Shown here: positions 54,593-63,379 of the stretch, in pieces
Layout: each line of letters opens with the position of its first letter
Position numbering within the stretch: position 1 is the first letter of the stretch
Origin: Akkermansia muciniphila
Lineage (GTDB): Bacteria > Verrucomicrobiota > Verrucomicrobiia > Verrucomicrobiales > Akkermansiaceae
Reading direction: 5' to 3'
NCBI RefSeq assembly: GCF_040616545.1
Contig: NZ_CP156688.1
Span: forward strand, 2,108,001-2,172,000
Length of the DNA stretch: 64,000 nucleotides
Position numbers and translations under genes: made by a program
The notes under the pieces: model-generated
The model's database searches: none
What the model saw: the letters and a program-made list of their open reading frames with translations, nothing else
What the model was told of the DNA's origin: nothing

Positions 54593-55858
54593 ATGAAGAG
54601 AGCGTTTTGCGTGATAGCCGGTGCATGCAGCCTGCTTGGATGGGCTCCGGCGGATGAAGCCGGCATGAAGAATGCGCTGGCGGATTGGCAAATGAGGCAG
54701 TCCGACTGGGAGTCCGCATTCAAGACGGCTGAAAGCGATGGTAAAAGAGAGGAACTGATGAAGAGCCGTCCGGACGCCGTTCCGGTGGCGCGGGAATTGT
54801 GGAGGCAGGTGGGCCGGGATCTGCAAAAGCCGGAGACTCAAAAGCCCTACCTGCTTCCGACCGTGCTCTGGTTTCTGGACCATCCGGAGGCTGTGGCGCA
54901 GGCGTTTCCCAACGGAGAGTCAGCCAGGAAGATTGTGGTGCTCTGCCTGGACGCCCTGGAAAACACCCTGTTCCGGGAAAAAGGGGCCGGGAAGGCGGCG
55001 TATGCGCTGAGCAATTCCCGCGAGTTGCGCTGCCGGGTCATTCTGGAACAGATCAAGGACTACAGCCAGTTCCCGGAGGACCAGGGGCTGGCAGCCCTGG
55101 GGCTGGCCATGGTGATGAAGGAAACGACGGGGATGCTCCAGGATGACGTCCGGCTGGTGGCGGCCCGCGGAAAGCTGTTGAAGGATGCCATCATCAAGTG
55201 TTATGATTCCAGCTTCGGCCCGGTTCCGGTCCGGAATCTGGTGCAGGAGGAGCTGTATGAAATACGCAATCTCAACATCGGGCAGACCGGACCCGGAATC
55301 AGCCTGCCTTCCTCCACCACGGGGGCGGAAGTGAAGCTCCCCGGCGGGGAGAAGCCCGTTCTGGTGGTGTTCTGGGACCCGAGGGACGCGCGTTCCGTCC
55401 AGTTTCTGGGGAAGGCCGCTTCCCTCCGGGGAGAATTTCCGGGCCTGACGGTGATGCCGGTGGCTCCGGGGAGCAGTGAGAATGTGAAGAAGGCCCTGTT
55501 GAATTTGAATTTGGACATCCCCTCCCTGATTGATGAGAAAGCGGCGGCATTCAAGGATTACCGCGTGAGGCACACGCCGCAGGTGTACCTGCTGGACCCC
55601 AAGGGAAAAATCCTGATGCGCGGCACGCCGGACATGCTGTTTGACGCCAACCTGTACGCCGTCATGGGCAAGTTTGAAGGGAAAAAGAATGGAAAGGCGG
55701 AGGATAAAAAGGCCCCCGCCGCTCCTCCCGCCGCCAGGCCTGCGCCGCTGCCTGCCAAAATCAATTCTCCGGAGACGCGCGTTCCGGCTGTGCCGCAACC
55801 CGCTGCCGCGCCGGCCGCCCCTCTTGCCGCGCCGCCCCTGCGGCCCATGCCCGAATAG
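54593..55858 (+). CDS. Secreted thioredoxin-fold protein lacking the CxxC motif
   Basis: A 421-residue protein with a signal peptide (about 1-20), a helical middle part (22-235), a thioredoxin/TlpA-like domain (about 240-366) and a Pro/Ala-rich tail (367-421). The fold is recognised from VLVVFWDPRDARSVQFLGKA, FPGLTVMPVAPG and VRHTPQVYLLDPKGKILMRG, which follow the TlpA/AhpC plan including the cis-Pro segment (HTPQVYLLD). The place of the WCxxC motif reads WDPRDA, so redox activity is lost. A structural or binding role is likely. The cca gene begins eight bases later and is probably cotranscribed. Confidence 0.75.
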   Translation: MKRAFCVIAGACSLLGWAPADEAGMKNALADWQMRQSDWESAFKTAESDGKREELMKSRPDAVPVARELWRQVGRDLQKPETQKPYLLPTVLWFLDHPEAVAQAFPNGESARKIVVLCLDALENTLFREKGAGKAAYALSNSRELRCRVILEQIKDYSQFPEDQGLAALGLAMVMKETTGMLQDDVRLVAARGKLLKDAIIKCYDSSFGPVPVRNLVQEELYEIRNLNIGQTGPGISLPSSTTGAEVKLPGGEKPVLVVFWDPRDARSVQFLGKAASLRGEFPGLTVMPVAPGSSENVKKALLNLNLDIPSLIDEKAAAFKDYRVRHTPQVYLLDPKGKILMRGTPDMLFDANLYAVMGKFEGKKNGKAEDKKAPAAPPAARPAPLPAKINSPETRVPAVPQPAAAPAAPLAAPPLRPMPE

Positions 55859-55866
55859 CCCTCTTC

Positions 55867-57249
55867 ATGGAGAATCTTCCGTTGAGAAAGGCCGCTGAGG
55901 CTGTGGCGCGCGTGCTGGCCGGGGCCGGGCATACGGTGTACTTTGTAGGGGGCTGTGTCCGGGACCGGCTGCTGGGGTACCCGGTAAAGGATATTGACAT
56001 TGCCACCTCCGCCCGTCCGGAGGAGGTGCTGCGCCTGTTTCCCGGAGCCTGGGAGGTGGGCGCCGCCTTCGGTGTGGTGCTGGTGCGCCGTGACGGCTTT
56101 TGCTTTGAAGTGGCTACGTTCCGCAGGGACGGCCTCTACCGTGACGGAAGGCGTCCGGAATCCGTCTGCTTCACGGACGCGGAGGAAGACGCGCGCCGCC
56201 GTGATTTTACCATGAACGGCCTGTTTGAAGAGCCTTTTTCCAATCCTCCGGGCCGCGTGGTGGATTATGTGGGCGGCGTGGCGGACATAAGGGACCGGGT
56301 GCTGAGGTGCATCGGTGAGCCGGATCTCCGTTTTGAGGAGGATTCCCTGCGCCTGATGCGCGCCGTCCGTTTTGCCGTTACCAGGGAAGTGAAGGTGGAG
56401 GCGGATACTTATGCCGCCATTTGCAGGAACGCCCCTCTGCTGGCCCGCATTGCTCCGGAGCGCATCCGGGAAGAGCTGGACAGGATTCTCCTGTCGCCCG
56501 GAAGGAGGAGGGGCGTGGAAATGCTGGTGGAAACGGGGCTGATGAAGCATGCCATTCCGGAGCTGTACGCCATGATCGGCTGCACGCAGCCCCCCCAGTG
56601 GCATCCGGAGGGGGACGTGTACACCCATACCCTGATGATGCTGGACGCGCTGGGGAAGGACGGCGCCCCCGTCTCCCTGGAGCTGGCGCTGGGCGTGCTG
56701 CTACATGATGTAGGGAAGCCCCCCTGCCGCCAGGTGGATGAAACGGGGCGCATCCGTTTTTCCGGCCATGACAAAAAGGGGGCTGTCATGGCACGGGAGA
56801 TTTTAAGGCGGCTGAAGTATTCCAACGCCGTGGTGGATGCGGTGAGCGCCATGGTGGAGCGCCACATGCGCTTCATGAATGTGCAGCAGATGAAAAAATC
56901 CACCCTGCGGATGTTCATGAGCGCCCCCCGTTTCCGGGATGAACTGGAGCTTCACCGCCTGGACTGCCTTTCCTCCAACGGCTTGATGGACAACTGGCAG
57001 TTTGTCAGGGACGCCATGGATTCCTACCGGAACGCTCCCCTGGTGCCTCCTCCGCTGGTGACTGGCCGTGACCTGGTGAACCTGGGCCTGCCCCCGGGGC
57101 CCGGTTTCAAAAACTGGCTGTCCCGTTTGCAGGAACTTCAGTTGGAGGGAACGCTCCGGACGCGGAAGGAGGCCCTTCTTCTTCTGGGGCAAATTGCCCC
57201 GGTGGAACAGAATACACTTGCAGAGTACCTGGAAAAGTTAGCATTATAG
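55867..57249 (+). CDS. cca: CCA tRNA nucleotidyltransferase, with HD domain
   Basis: A 460-residue class II nucleotidyltransferase that adds or repairs the 3-prime CCA end of tRNA. The head domain has YFVGGCVRDRLLG and the catalytic DIDIATSARPEEV; RRRDFTMNGLFEEP and the RNA-binding segment EEDSLRLMRAVRFA follow. A C-terminal HD domain (LGVLLHDVGKPP, about 275-390) is present, as in many Cca proteins, with possible phosphohydrolase activity. A poly(A) polymerase of the same family cannot be excluded from sequence alone. Confidence 0.93.
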   Translation: MENLPLRKAAEAVARVLAGAGHTVYFVGGCVRDRLLGYPVKDIDIATSARPEEVLRLFPGAWEVGAAFGVVLVRRDGFCFEVATFRRDGLYRDGRRPESVCFTDAEEDARRRDFTMNGLFEEPFSNPPGRVVDYVGGVADIRDRVLRCIGEPDLRFEEDSLRLMRAVRFAVTREVKVEADTYAAICRNAPLLARIAPERIREELDRILLSPGRRRGVEMLVETGLMKHAIPELYAMIGCTQPPQWHPEGDVYTHTLMMLDALGKDGAPVSLELALGVLLHDVGKPPCRQVDETGRIRFSGHDKKGAVMAREILRRLKYSNAVVDAVSAMVERHMRFMNVQQMKKSTLRMFMSAPRFRDELELHRLDCLSSNGLMDNWQFVRDAMDSYRNAPLVPPPLVTGRDLVNLGLPPGPGFKNWLSRLQELQLEGTLRTRKEALLLLGQIAPVEQNTLAEYLEKLAL

Positions 57250-57275
57250 GCCGCAAGACCTCAACCTTTCAGCTC

Positions 57276-59045
57276 ATGCGCCCGGTCATTTATCAACTGT
57301 TTGTCCGCCATTTTTCCAACATGGAAACCCATGGAGTGGACTGGGGGACCCGGGAGACGAACGGGTGCGGAACGTTCAACGGCGTGACGGACAGGGCCCT
57401 GAGGGAAGTAGCCCGGATGGGCTTTACTCATATCTGGCTGACCGGGGTGCTGAGGCACGCCACGCAGACGGCCTATCCCGAGCTGCCCGCCCAGCCGGAA
57501 TCCATCGTAAAAGGCCTGGCCGGCAGTCCCTATGCGGTAGTGGATTATTTTGACGTGGACCCGGACCTGGCCTCCACGCCGGAAAAAAGAATGGAGGAGT
57601 TCAAGGCACTCGTGAAACGCTGCCGGACGGTGGGGCTGGTGCCGTTGATCGACTTTATCCCCAACCATGTTTCCCGCGCGTACCTGGCGGACTGGGACGG
57701 GCATGACGATTTCGGGGAAGGGGACGACCACCATACGTTTTTCTCTCCGGAGCAGGGGTATTTTTACCTGACCTCCAACAGTCCGGGGGACGGCCCCCCC
57801 CTGCATCTGCCGGACGGCCTGTTTGAAGGGGAAATGACCTTCGGCCGCGTGACGGGGAACAATGCCGTGACATGGAACCCCAGCAAGTACGACTGGTACG
57901 AGACGGTCAAGCTCAACTACGGCTATAACTTCATGGCCGGACTGCCGGCCCTCCGCCTGCTGCCGGACTGGACCAGCCCCAAGCAGCACGTGCCCAAGAC
58001 GTGGCGCATCATGGACGACATCCTTTCCTTCTGGCAGGGCCTGGGCATCGGCGGTTTCAGGTGCGACATGGCCCAAATGATCCCCATGGCCTTCTGGAAA
58101 TGGGCCATTTCCCGTTCCCGCGTCCGTCTGCCGGACGTGTTTTTCATGGCGGAGGCGTACAACGACCACATGAAGACCACTCCCGGCGATCCCTGCGCCG
58201 CGCTGCTGGAAGCCGGGTTCAATGCCGTTTACGATTCCGATTGCTACCATCTGGCGCTCCATATGTACACGGAGAATAACTGGGCCAACGATTTTGACCG
58301 TCTTTTCCGCAGCAACCCCAAGTACATGACCAACGGCGTCCGCTATGTGGAGAACCATGATGAAACGCGCGTGTGCTCCCCGCTCTCCTGGGGTGGCGTG
58401 GGGCGCGTCATTCTGCCTGCGGTCATGACGCTGGTGTACGCTTCCGGCCGCGGTCCCGTGCTGGTGTACAACGGGCAGGAAGTGGGGGAACGGGCGGAAA
58501 GCCCCGGCGGTTACGGCGGCCATGACGGGCGCACCAGCATTTTTGACTATACCTGCCTGCCGCAGCTCCAGCCCTGGGTGGCGGACGGGCGGTTTGACGC
58601 CTCCCTGCTGCCGGAGGATTCCGCGGAACTGAGGGACTTCCACCGGCGCCTGCTTCCCCTGATCCAGCATCCGGCGCTGGACCGGGGGGATTTTTACGGC
58701 TTGAACTGGGCCAACATGAAGAATACCACGTTCGGCAGGGAACCTGCGGAAGACACCTCCGGCCACTGGGTATACGCCATGCTCCGCCATGATGCCCATG
58801 CGAAGGCCACCGTGCTGGTCGTGGGCAACCTTTCACCGGACATCAACTTCTACAATCTGCGCATTTCCATCCCCCAGCACGCCTTTGGCTGGTGCGGCAT
58901 CCAGACGGACCGGGTGCGGGTCAGGGACTTGATGGACGGGCAGGCGCAGGAGAAGGAATTTGACCGGAAGGAACTGATGGAACGCGGGCTTCCGCACCCC
59001 CTGAAACCGGGGCATGTGGGCGTGCTGGAACTGTCTCCCGTTTAA
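57276..59045 (+). CDS. GH13 alpha-amylase-family enzyme
   Basis: A 589-residue protein with no signal peptide, so cytoplasmic. The (beta/alpha)8 barrel shows all the GH13 regions: LIDFIPNHVS (region I), GGFRCDMAQM (region II, nucleophile Asp), VFFMAEAYND (region III, acid/base Glu) and VRYVENHDETR (region IV). A C-terminal beta domain ends it. It could hydrolyse or rearrange alpha-glucans such as glycogen or maltodextrins. The subfamily cannot be called by eye. It lies 26 bases after cca. Confidence 0.9.
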   Translation: MRPVIYQLFVRHFSNMETHGVDWGTRETNGCGTFNGVTDRALREVARMGFTHIWLTGVLRHATQTAYPELPAQPESIVKGLAGSPYAVVDYFDVDPDLASTPEKRMEEFKALVKRCRTVGLVPLIDFIPNHVSRAYLADWDGHDDFGEGDDHHTFFSPEQGYFYLTSNSPGDGPPLHLPDGLFEGEMTFGRVTGNNAVTWNPSKYDWYETVKLNYGYNFMAGLPALRLLPDWTSPKQHVPKTWRIMDDILSFWQGLGIGGFRCDMAQMIPMAFWKWAISRSRVRLPDVFFMAEAYNDHMKTTPGDPCAALLEAGFNAVYDSDCYHLALHMYTENNWANDFDRLFRSNPKYMTNGVRYVENHDETRVCSPLSWGGVGRVILPAVMTLVYASGRGPVLVYNGQEVGERAESPGGYGGHDGRTSIFDYTCLPQLQPWVADGRFDASLLPEDSAELRDFHRRLLPLIQHPALDRGDFYGLNWANMKNTTFGREPAEDTSGHWVYAMLRHDAHAKATVLVVGNLSPDINFYNLRISIPQHAFGWCGIQTDRVRVRDLMDGQAQEKEFDRKELMERGLPHPLKPGHVGVLELSPV

Positions 59046-59059
59046 AGGGGCATCCTCAT

Positions 59060-59092
59060 GGAAAGGCCCGCGCGCCTTTTCCGATATTTTTT
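59060..59092 (+). terminator. Intrinsic terminator after the GH13 gene
   Basis: GGAAAGGC (59060-59067) pairs with GCCTTTTCC (59074-59082, one bulged T), and a run of six T follows shortly after (59087-59092). Confidence 0.7.
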
Positions 59093-59113
59093 GCTCTGCT
59101 GGGCGTTTTTATA

Positions 59114-59142
59114 ATGACGGGCCGTTTTTAATTCTGTATAGT
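59114..59142 (+). promoter_or_regulatory. Promoter abutting the secretin gene
   Basis: ATGACG (59114-59119), 17 bases, TATAGT (59137-59142). The -10 box ends 13 bases before the ATG at 59156. A further TATAAT lies at 59110-59115. Confidence 0.4.
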
Positions 59143-59155
59143 CCCGGAAATTCCT

Positions 59156-61699
59156 ATGACTAGACGTTTCCCTCACTCCATGTCTGCCATTCAGCAAATT
59201 GCTCTGGCTCTTGCCGTGGCCGGTATTGGCGCCGGCCAGGGGCTGGCGCAGGAAGGGGCAGGGGCCTCCCGGCGGGCCGCGGCCCGGATGGAAGAGCAGG
59301 CCCAGGCTTCCATGCTGCTGCTGGGGCAGGCACGTCAGCAGTATTCCGAAGGCAAGTATCAGGAAGCCCTGGAAAATTACCGCAGGAGCCTTTCCACGCT
59401 GCCCAAGTCCCCCAACATGGAGAAGCGGCGCCGTTTTCTGGAAACCAGCATTGCGGACGTCAGCGTGGCGGTGGCCCAGGAGTACATCAAGGTGGGGCGT
59501 TATGACGAGGCCGTCAAGCTGCTGCAGGACGCCCTGAAAACCACCCCGACGCATGCGCTCGCCAAGCGTACGCTGGAGATGGCCCAGGACCCGGTGAGGA
59601 CGAATCCGGCCCTTTCCCCGGAACACGTCAAGAATGTGGAGGAGGTGAACCGCCTGCTCCATCTGGCTTACGGTTATTATGAACTGGGCCAGTATGATGC
59701 GGCCCTGAAGGAATTCACCTCCGTCCTCCAGGCGGACCCCTACAATACGGCGGCGCGGCGCGGCATGGAGCTGGTGAACCGCGCCAGAACCACTTACTTT
59801 GACGCCGCACGGGATGAAATGCGCGGGAACGCGCTGGCGGAGGTCTCCCGGCTGTGGGAGCGGCCCGCGCCCCTGACGGAAACGCCGGAGGAACCTTCCT
59901 CCTTCTCCGAGCCGCTGGACAATCCCGTGGTGAACGTGGACCAGAAGCTGGGCATGATCCGCCTGCCGCGCGTGCAGCTGGACGGCGCTACGGTGGAGGA
60001 AGCCGTGGACTACCTGCGCAGCCAGGCCAGGACGCATGACACCACGGCCATGACCACGGCGGAGCGCGGCGTGAACATCTCCGTGGACCCGGGGCCGCCG
60101 GACAGCAGTTCCGCCAGGGAAGTCGCTGAAAAGAAAATTACGCTGAATCTTCAAAACGTGCCGCTCCGCGACGCCCTGGAATATGTGGCGCGCGCTTCCG
60201 GCCTCCTGCTGCGCACGAACGCCTTTGGCGCGGAACTGGTATCCAGTGCGGACGGCACCACCTACATGGTGACCAAGTCCATCACCCTTCCGCCGGGCTT
60301 CTTCTCCGGCTTGTCCGAATCCTCCGATACGGAAAATGCGGACCCCTTCGCTTCCGGGGATTCAGGCTCCTCCGGCATGACCCTGAAACGGGTGGACCCG
60401 CAGAAGGCCCTGGCCTCCCTGGGGGTGAAATTCCCGGAGGGCAGCTTCATCAAGTACAATTCAGGCAACTCCACCCTCCTTTTCCATGGGACCCCCCGGG
60501 ACTTGAGCCTGCTGGAGGAGCTGGTGGCCTCCAAGAGCGCGGAACAGCCCCTTCAGGTGGTTGTCAGCGCCACGTTCCTGGAAGTGAACCAGACGGACCT
60601 GGAAGAATTGGGCTTCAACTGGATCGTGAACCTGAACCTGGACCCGTCCAAATGGTTCATGGGCGGTGCGGGAACCAACAAGAACGACTATAACAACACC
60701 GTGCTGGACAGCGCCGCCCAGGTGGCGGGAGCCGCCGTTCCCGGAGGAGTGGTGGGCGGTCTGAGGTCCGGCAACCAGGTCTTTACGGAAGACAGCATTG
60801 ACGGCATGATTGAGCGCGGTTCTTCCGCCAGAAGCACGGGCGTGGCCTACGTTCCCGGCGGCGCCCCCAGCATCCTCACCATGCGCGGCATGTGGAGCCA
60901 GGCGGACGTTACCATGATTATGCGCGGCCTGAGCCAGAAGAAGGGCACGGACATCATGCAGCATCCTTCCGTCATTGTGCGGCCCGGTGAAAAAGCCACG
61001 TTCTTCAGCGGCAGGGAACTGATTTATCCCACGGAATATGATCCGCCCGAAGTCCCCAACAGCACGGGCAACAATAATAACAATAACGGCGACGACTGGG
61101 GCAACTATGACGACGACAACGGGGACCGCCTCCAGGTCATGCCCATGACCCCGGCGCATCCCTCCGCCTTTGAAACAAGGCAGCTTGGCACGCTGTTCAA
61201 CGTGGAAGTGACCGGCATCAGTGATGACAAGTCCATCGTGGAAATGACGGTTGTGCCTGAAATCGTGGAATTTGACGGCTTCATCAACTACGGCACGCCG
61301 CTCTTCATTCCTGTGGCCTCCCGGGAGAAGAACCCGAAGGAAGACATCGTCATGGTGAAAGCTTCCGACAACTTTATCCTGCAGCCCGTATTCTCCACGC
61401 GCCGCCTGACCGCTCCCGTGCGCATCGCCACCGGCAGCACGCTCGTCATCGGCTCCCTGAAAAAATCCACGTCCATCACGTATGAGGATAAAATCCCCAT
61501 TCTGGGCGATATTCCCTGGGTGGGACGCCTGTTCCGCTCCAAGGGCGCCAAGGAACAGCGCAAGGCCATCATCATCATGGTGAAGGCGGAAGTGGTGGAC
61601 CCGGGCGGCAAGCAGCTTTACACGCCGAGCACCTCCGTTCCAGACGGGGATGTCCCGGCAGGTCTGGCGCCCCTTCCCGCCCTGAGCAATGCCGAATAA
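59156..61699 (+). CDS. TPR-containing outer membrane secretin (type II/IV pilus type)
   Basis: An 847-residue exported protein. After the signal peptide (about 1-33) comes a TPR region (about 40-225, YSEGKYQEALENYRRSL, LAYGYYELGQYDAALKEFTS). An N0/STN-like domain spans about 265-365 (RLPRVQLDGATVEEAVDYLR and KKITLNLQNVPLRDALEYVA). A ring-type domain follows, then the secretin core to about 810, with the signature DKIPILGDIPWVGRLFRS near 778. A long Asn/Asp-rich loop (635-658) interrupts the core. Secretins form the outer membrane channel of type II secretion or type IV pili; no pilin or ATPase gene is in the window. The next gene is 21 bases away. Confidence 0.9.
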   Translation: MTRRFPHSMSAIQQIALALAVAGIGAGQGLAQEGAGASRRAAARMEEQAQASMLLLGQARQQYSEGKYQEALENYRRSLSTLPKSPNMEKRRRFLETSIADVSVAVAQEYIKVGRYDEAVKLLQDALKTTPTHALAKRTLEMAQDPVRTNPALSPEHVKNVEEVNRLLHLAYGYYELGQYDAALKEFTSVLQADPYNTAARRGMELVNRARTTYFDAARDEMRGNALAEVSRLWERPAPLTETPEEPSSFSEPLDNPVVNVDQKLGMIRLPRVQLDGATVEEAVDYLRSQARTHDTTAMTTAERGVNISVDPGPPDSSSAREVAEKKITLNLQNVPLRDALEYVARASGLLLRTNAFGAELVSSADGTTYMVTKSITLPPGFFSGLSESSDTENADPFASGDSGSSGMTLKRVDPQKALASLGVKFPEGSFIKYNSGNSTLLFHGTPRDLSLLEELVASKSAEQPLQVVVSATFLEVNQTDLEELGFNWIVNLNLDPSKWFMGGAGTNKNDYNNTVLDSAAQVAGAAVPGGVVGGLRSGNQVFTEDSIDGMIERGSSARSTGVAYVPGGAPSILTMRGMWSQADVTMIMRGLSQKKGTDIMQHPSVIVRPGEKATFFSGRELIYPTEYDPPEVPNSTGNNNNNNGDDWGNYDDDNGDRLQVMPMTPAHPSAFETRQLGTLFNVEVTGISDDKSIVEMTVVPEIVEFDGFINYGTPLFIPVASREKNPKEDIVMVKASDNFILQPVFSTRRLTAPVRIATGSTLVIGSLKKSTSITYEDKIPILGDIPWVGRLFRSKGAKEQRKAIIIMVKAEVVDPGGKQLYTPSTSVPDGDVPAGLAPLPALSNAE

Positions 61700-61720
61700 C
61701 CTTAAACCGGATTATAATCA

Positions 61721-63364
61721 TTGAAGAACAGCGATTCCGATCCTGAGTCCTCTTCTTCCTCCCAGGGGACCGACAATATCATGCGCCAGCTGCATGCCTC
61801 GGACTCCCGGGGCGTGGAGCGGAAAAGGGAAGTGGTGGTGCGCCCGGACGGCACCAAGGTCATCCGGGTGGAAAAACGCCGCCGCACCTATCATGACGAC
61901 CGTAATGACGCCAAACAGGCTGTGCTGAAAAACAAGCGTTTTCTGATCGCCCTCTGCATTGCGGTCCTGCTGGCCGTGGGCGCTCTGGCGGGAACGTACA
62001 TGTACCGGCTGACGTCATTCAACACGGAGGAATTCACCAGCCGCCTGCAATCGGACCTTTCCGCCGCGTGGGGGGGGAAGGTGGAAATCTCCGGCATGGC
62101 GATGGACGGCCTTTCCATGAAGGCCTCCCGTATCAAGGTAGCCTTTCCGGAGGATTCCTGCCTGTCCTTCGTAATTCTGGAAGGCATCTCCGGGGAAATC
62201 TCCGCCACCTCCCTGTTCATGGGGAAAATCAAGGGGGAGAGCATGAACGTGGCCAAGGCCGTGGTGGCCCTGCGTCCCGGATTCGCCAAATTTGCCGTGC
62301 CGCAGACGGGCAGGGAGCTGCCTTTCGTCTTCCGGCGTTATACCGCTCCGCGCCTGGAAGTAGGTTATGCCCACCAGACGGAGGAATTCACCCTGGAACG
62401 TAATGACGGGCCCTTTTTCCTGACGGCGGAGGCCTATATCCGCACGTCCGGAGCCGGCGCGGAACCGGAATACGTGCTGGACCTGTCACAGCAGAAACTG
62501 AAAATCAAGGGCTGGCCGCTGATGAGCATGGATGCCGGTTCCCTTATTTTAAACGGAAACGGCATCAGGCAGCTTACCTTTTCCGGCTTTCTGGACAAGG
62601 GGCGCTTGCTCAACAAGCCTGCGGAGGTGAGTACCTTCATGATTACGGGGAATTTCCCCCTTGGCATTGATTTCCGCCACCAGGCGTGGACCCTCACGGG
62701 GAGGAATTTTGAACTCCATTCCCTGGTGGGGAACGATTTTTCCTCCTTCCTCAAGGTGCAGATGGGGGACCAGGAAGTGGATGAAAAGCATGAATTGAAG
62801 GTAGACTTCGGCCTGCCCGTCATGGCGGAGCAAAAAAGGCCTTCCGTGAAGGGGTACAGCGGTTCCGTCGTCAAGGCGAACATGCTCAGGCTGCCCGTCT
62901 TCCGCCTGCTGGCGGCCATGACTGCCCAGAACTCGGAAATAAAGCTTCCTTATTCCTCCCCCGTCTTTACGTCCGGCTCCTTCCTTCTGGAAAGCGACGG
63001 CACGGACCGCTCCGTTTCCCTGACGGAAATTTCCCTGTTTGAGCAGGGCTTCCTGGGAGTGACGGGCTTCGTGGCCAGCGACGGAACTGAACTGGCGGGA
63101 GAACTGGTCTTCAAAATTCCCTCCTACATGGTGAACGGAGTCCGCATCCCGTCCGGCGCCACGCAGGAAGGTCGTGACATCGTTCTTTCCGTAAAAATTT
63201 CCGGTTCCCCGTCATCCCCCCAGGACAGTTCCGGTCCCATGCTCCAGGAAGTGGAGCCGCGTGCGGAGCGTCCGGGAATGCAGGCCGCCCCCTCCCGCGG
63301 GATGGTCCATCCCGCCCCCTCAACACCTTCTCCGGCCCGGGTTACTGTGGACGGATTCATGTGA
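61721..63364 (+). CDS. AsmA-like single-span membrane protein of unknown function
   Basis: A 547-residue protein: an acidic, Ser-rich N-terminal tail, a basic stretch (KRREVVVRPDGTKVIRVEKRRR-like, about 35-57), one membrane helix (about 70-92, RFLIALCIAVLLAVGALAG), and a large beta-rich periplasmic domain with the AsmA/DUF-type pattern (FTSRLQSDLSAAWGGKVEISGMAMDG). It ends in a Pro-rich tail. It opens with a TTG at 61721 lacking a ribosome site; the ATG at 61781 with AGGGGA about ten bases before is a good alternative. A TATAAT at 61713-61718 also argues for the later start. It may work with the secretin upstream. Confidence 0.75.
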   Translation: MKNSDSDPESSSSSQGTDNIMRQLHASDSRGVERKREVVVRPDGTKVIRVEKRRRTYHDDRNDAKQAVLKNKRFLIALCIAVLLAVGALAGTYMYRLTSFNTEEFTSRLQSDLSAAWGGKVEISGMAMDGLSMKASRIKVAFPEDSCLSFVILEGISGEISATSLFMGKIKGESMNVAKAVVALRPGFAKFAVPQTGRELPFVFRRYTAPRLEVGYAHQTEEFTLERNDGPFFLTAEAYIRTSGAGAEPEYVLDLSQQKLKIKGWPLMSMDAGSLILNGNGIRQLTFSGFLDKGRLLNKPAEVSTFMITGNFPLGIDFRHQAWTLTGRNFELHSLVGNDFSSFLKVQMGDQEVDEKHELKVDFGLPVMAEQKRPSVKGYSGSVVKANMLRLPVFRLLAAMTAQNSEIKLPYSSPVFTSGSFLLESDGTDRSVSLTEISLFEQGFLGVTGFVASDGTELAGELVFKIPSYMVNGVRIPSGATQEGRDIVLSVKISGSPSSPQDSSGPMLQEVEPRAERPGMQAAPSRGMVHPAPSTPSPARVTVDGFM

Positions 63365-63379
63365 TATTGCCGAGGATTC

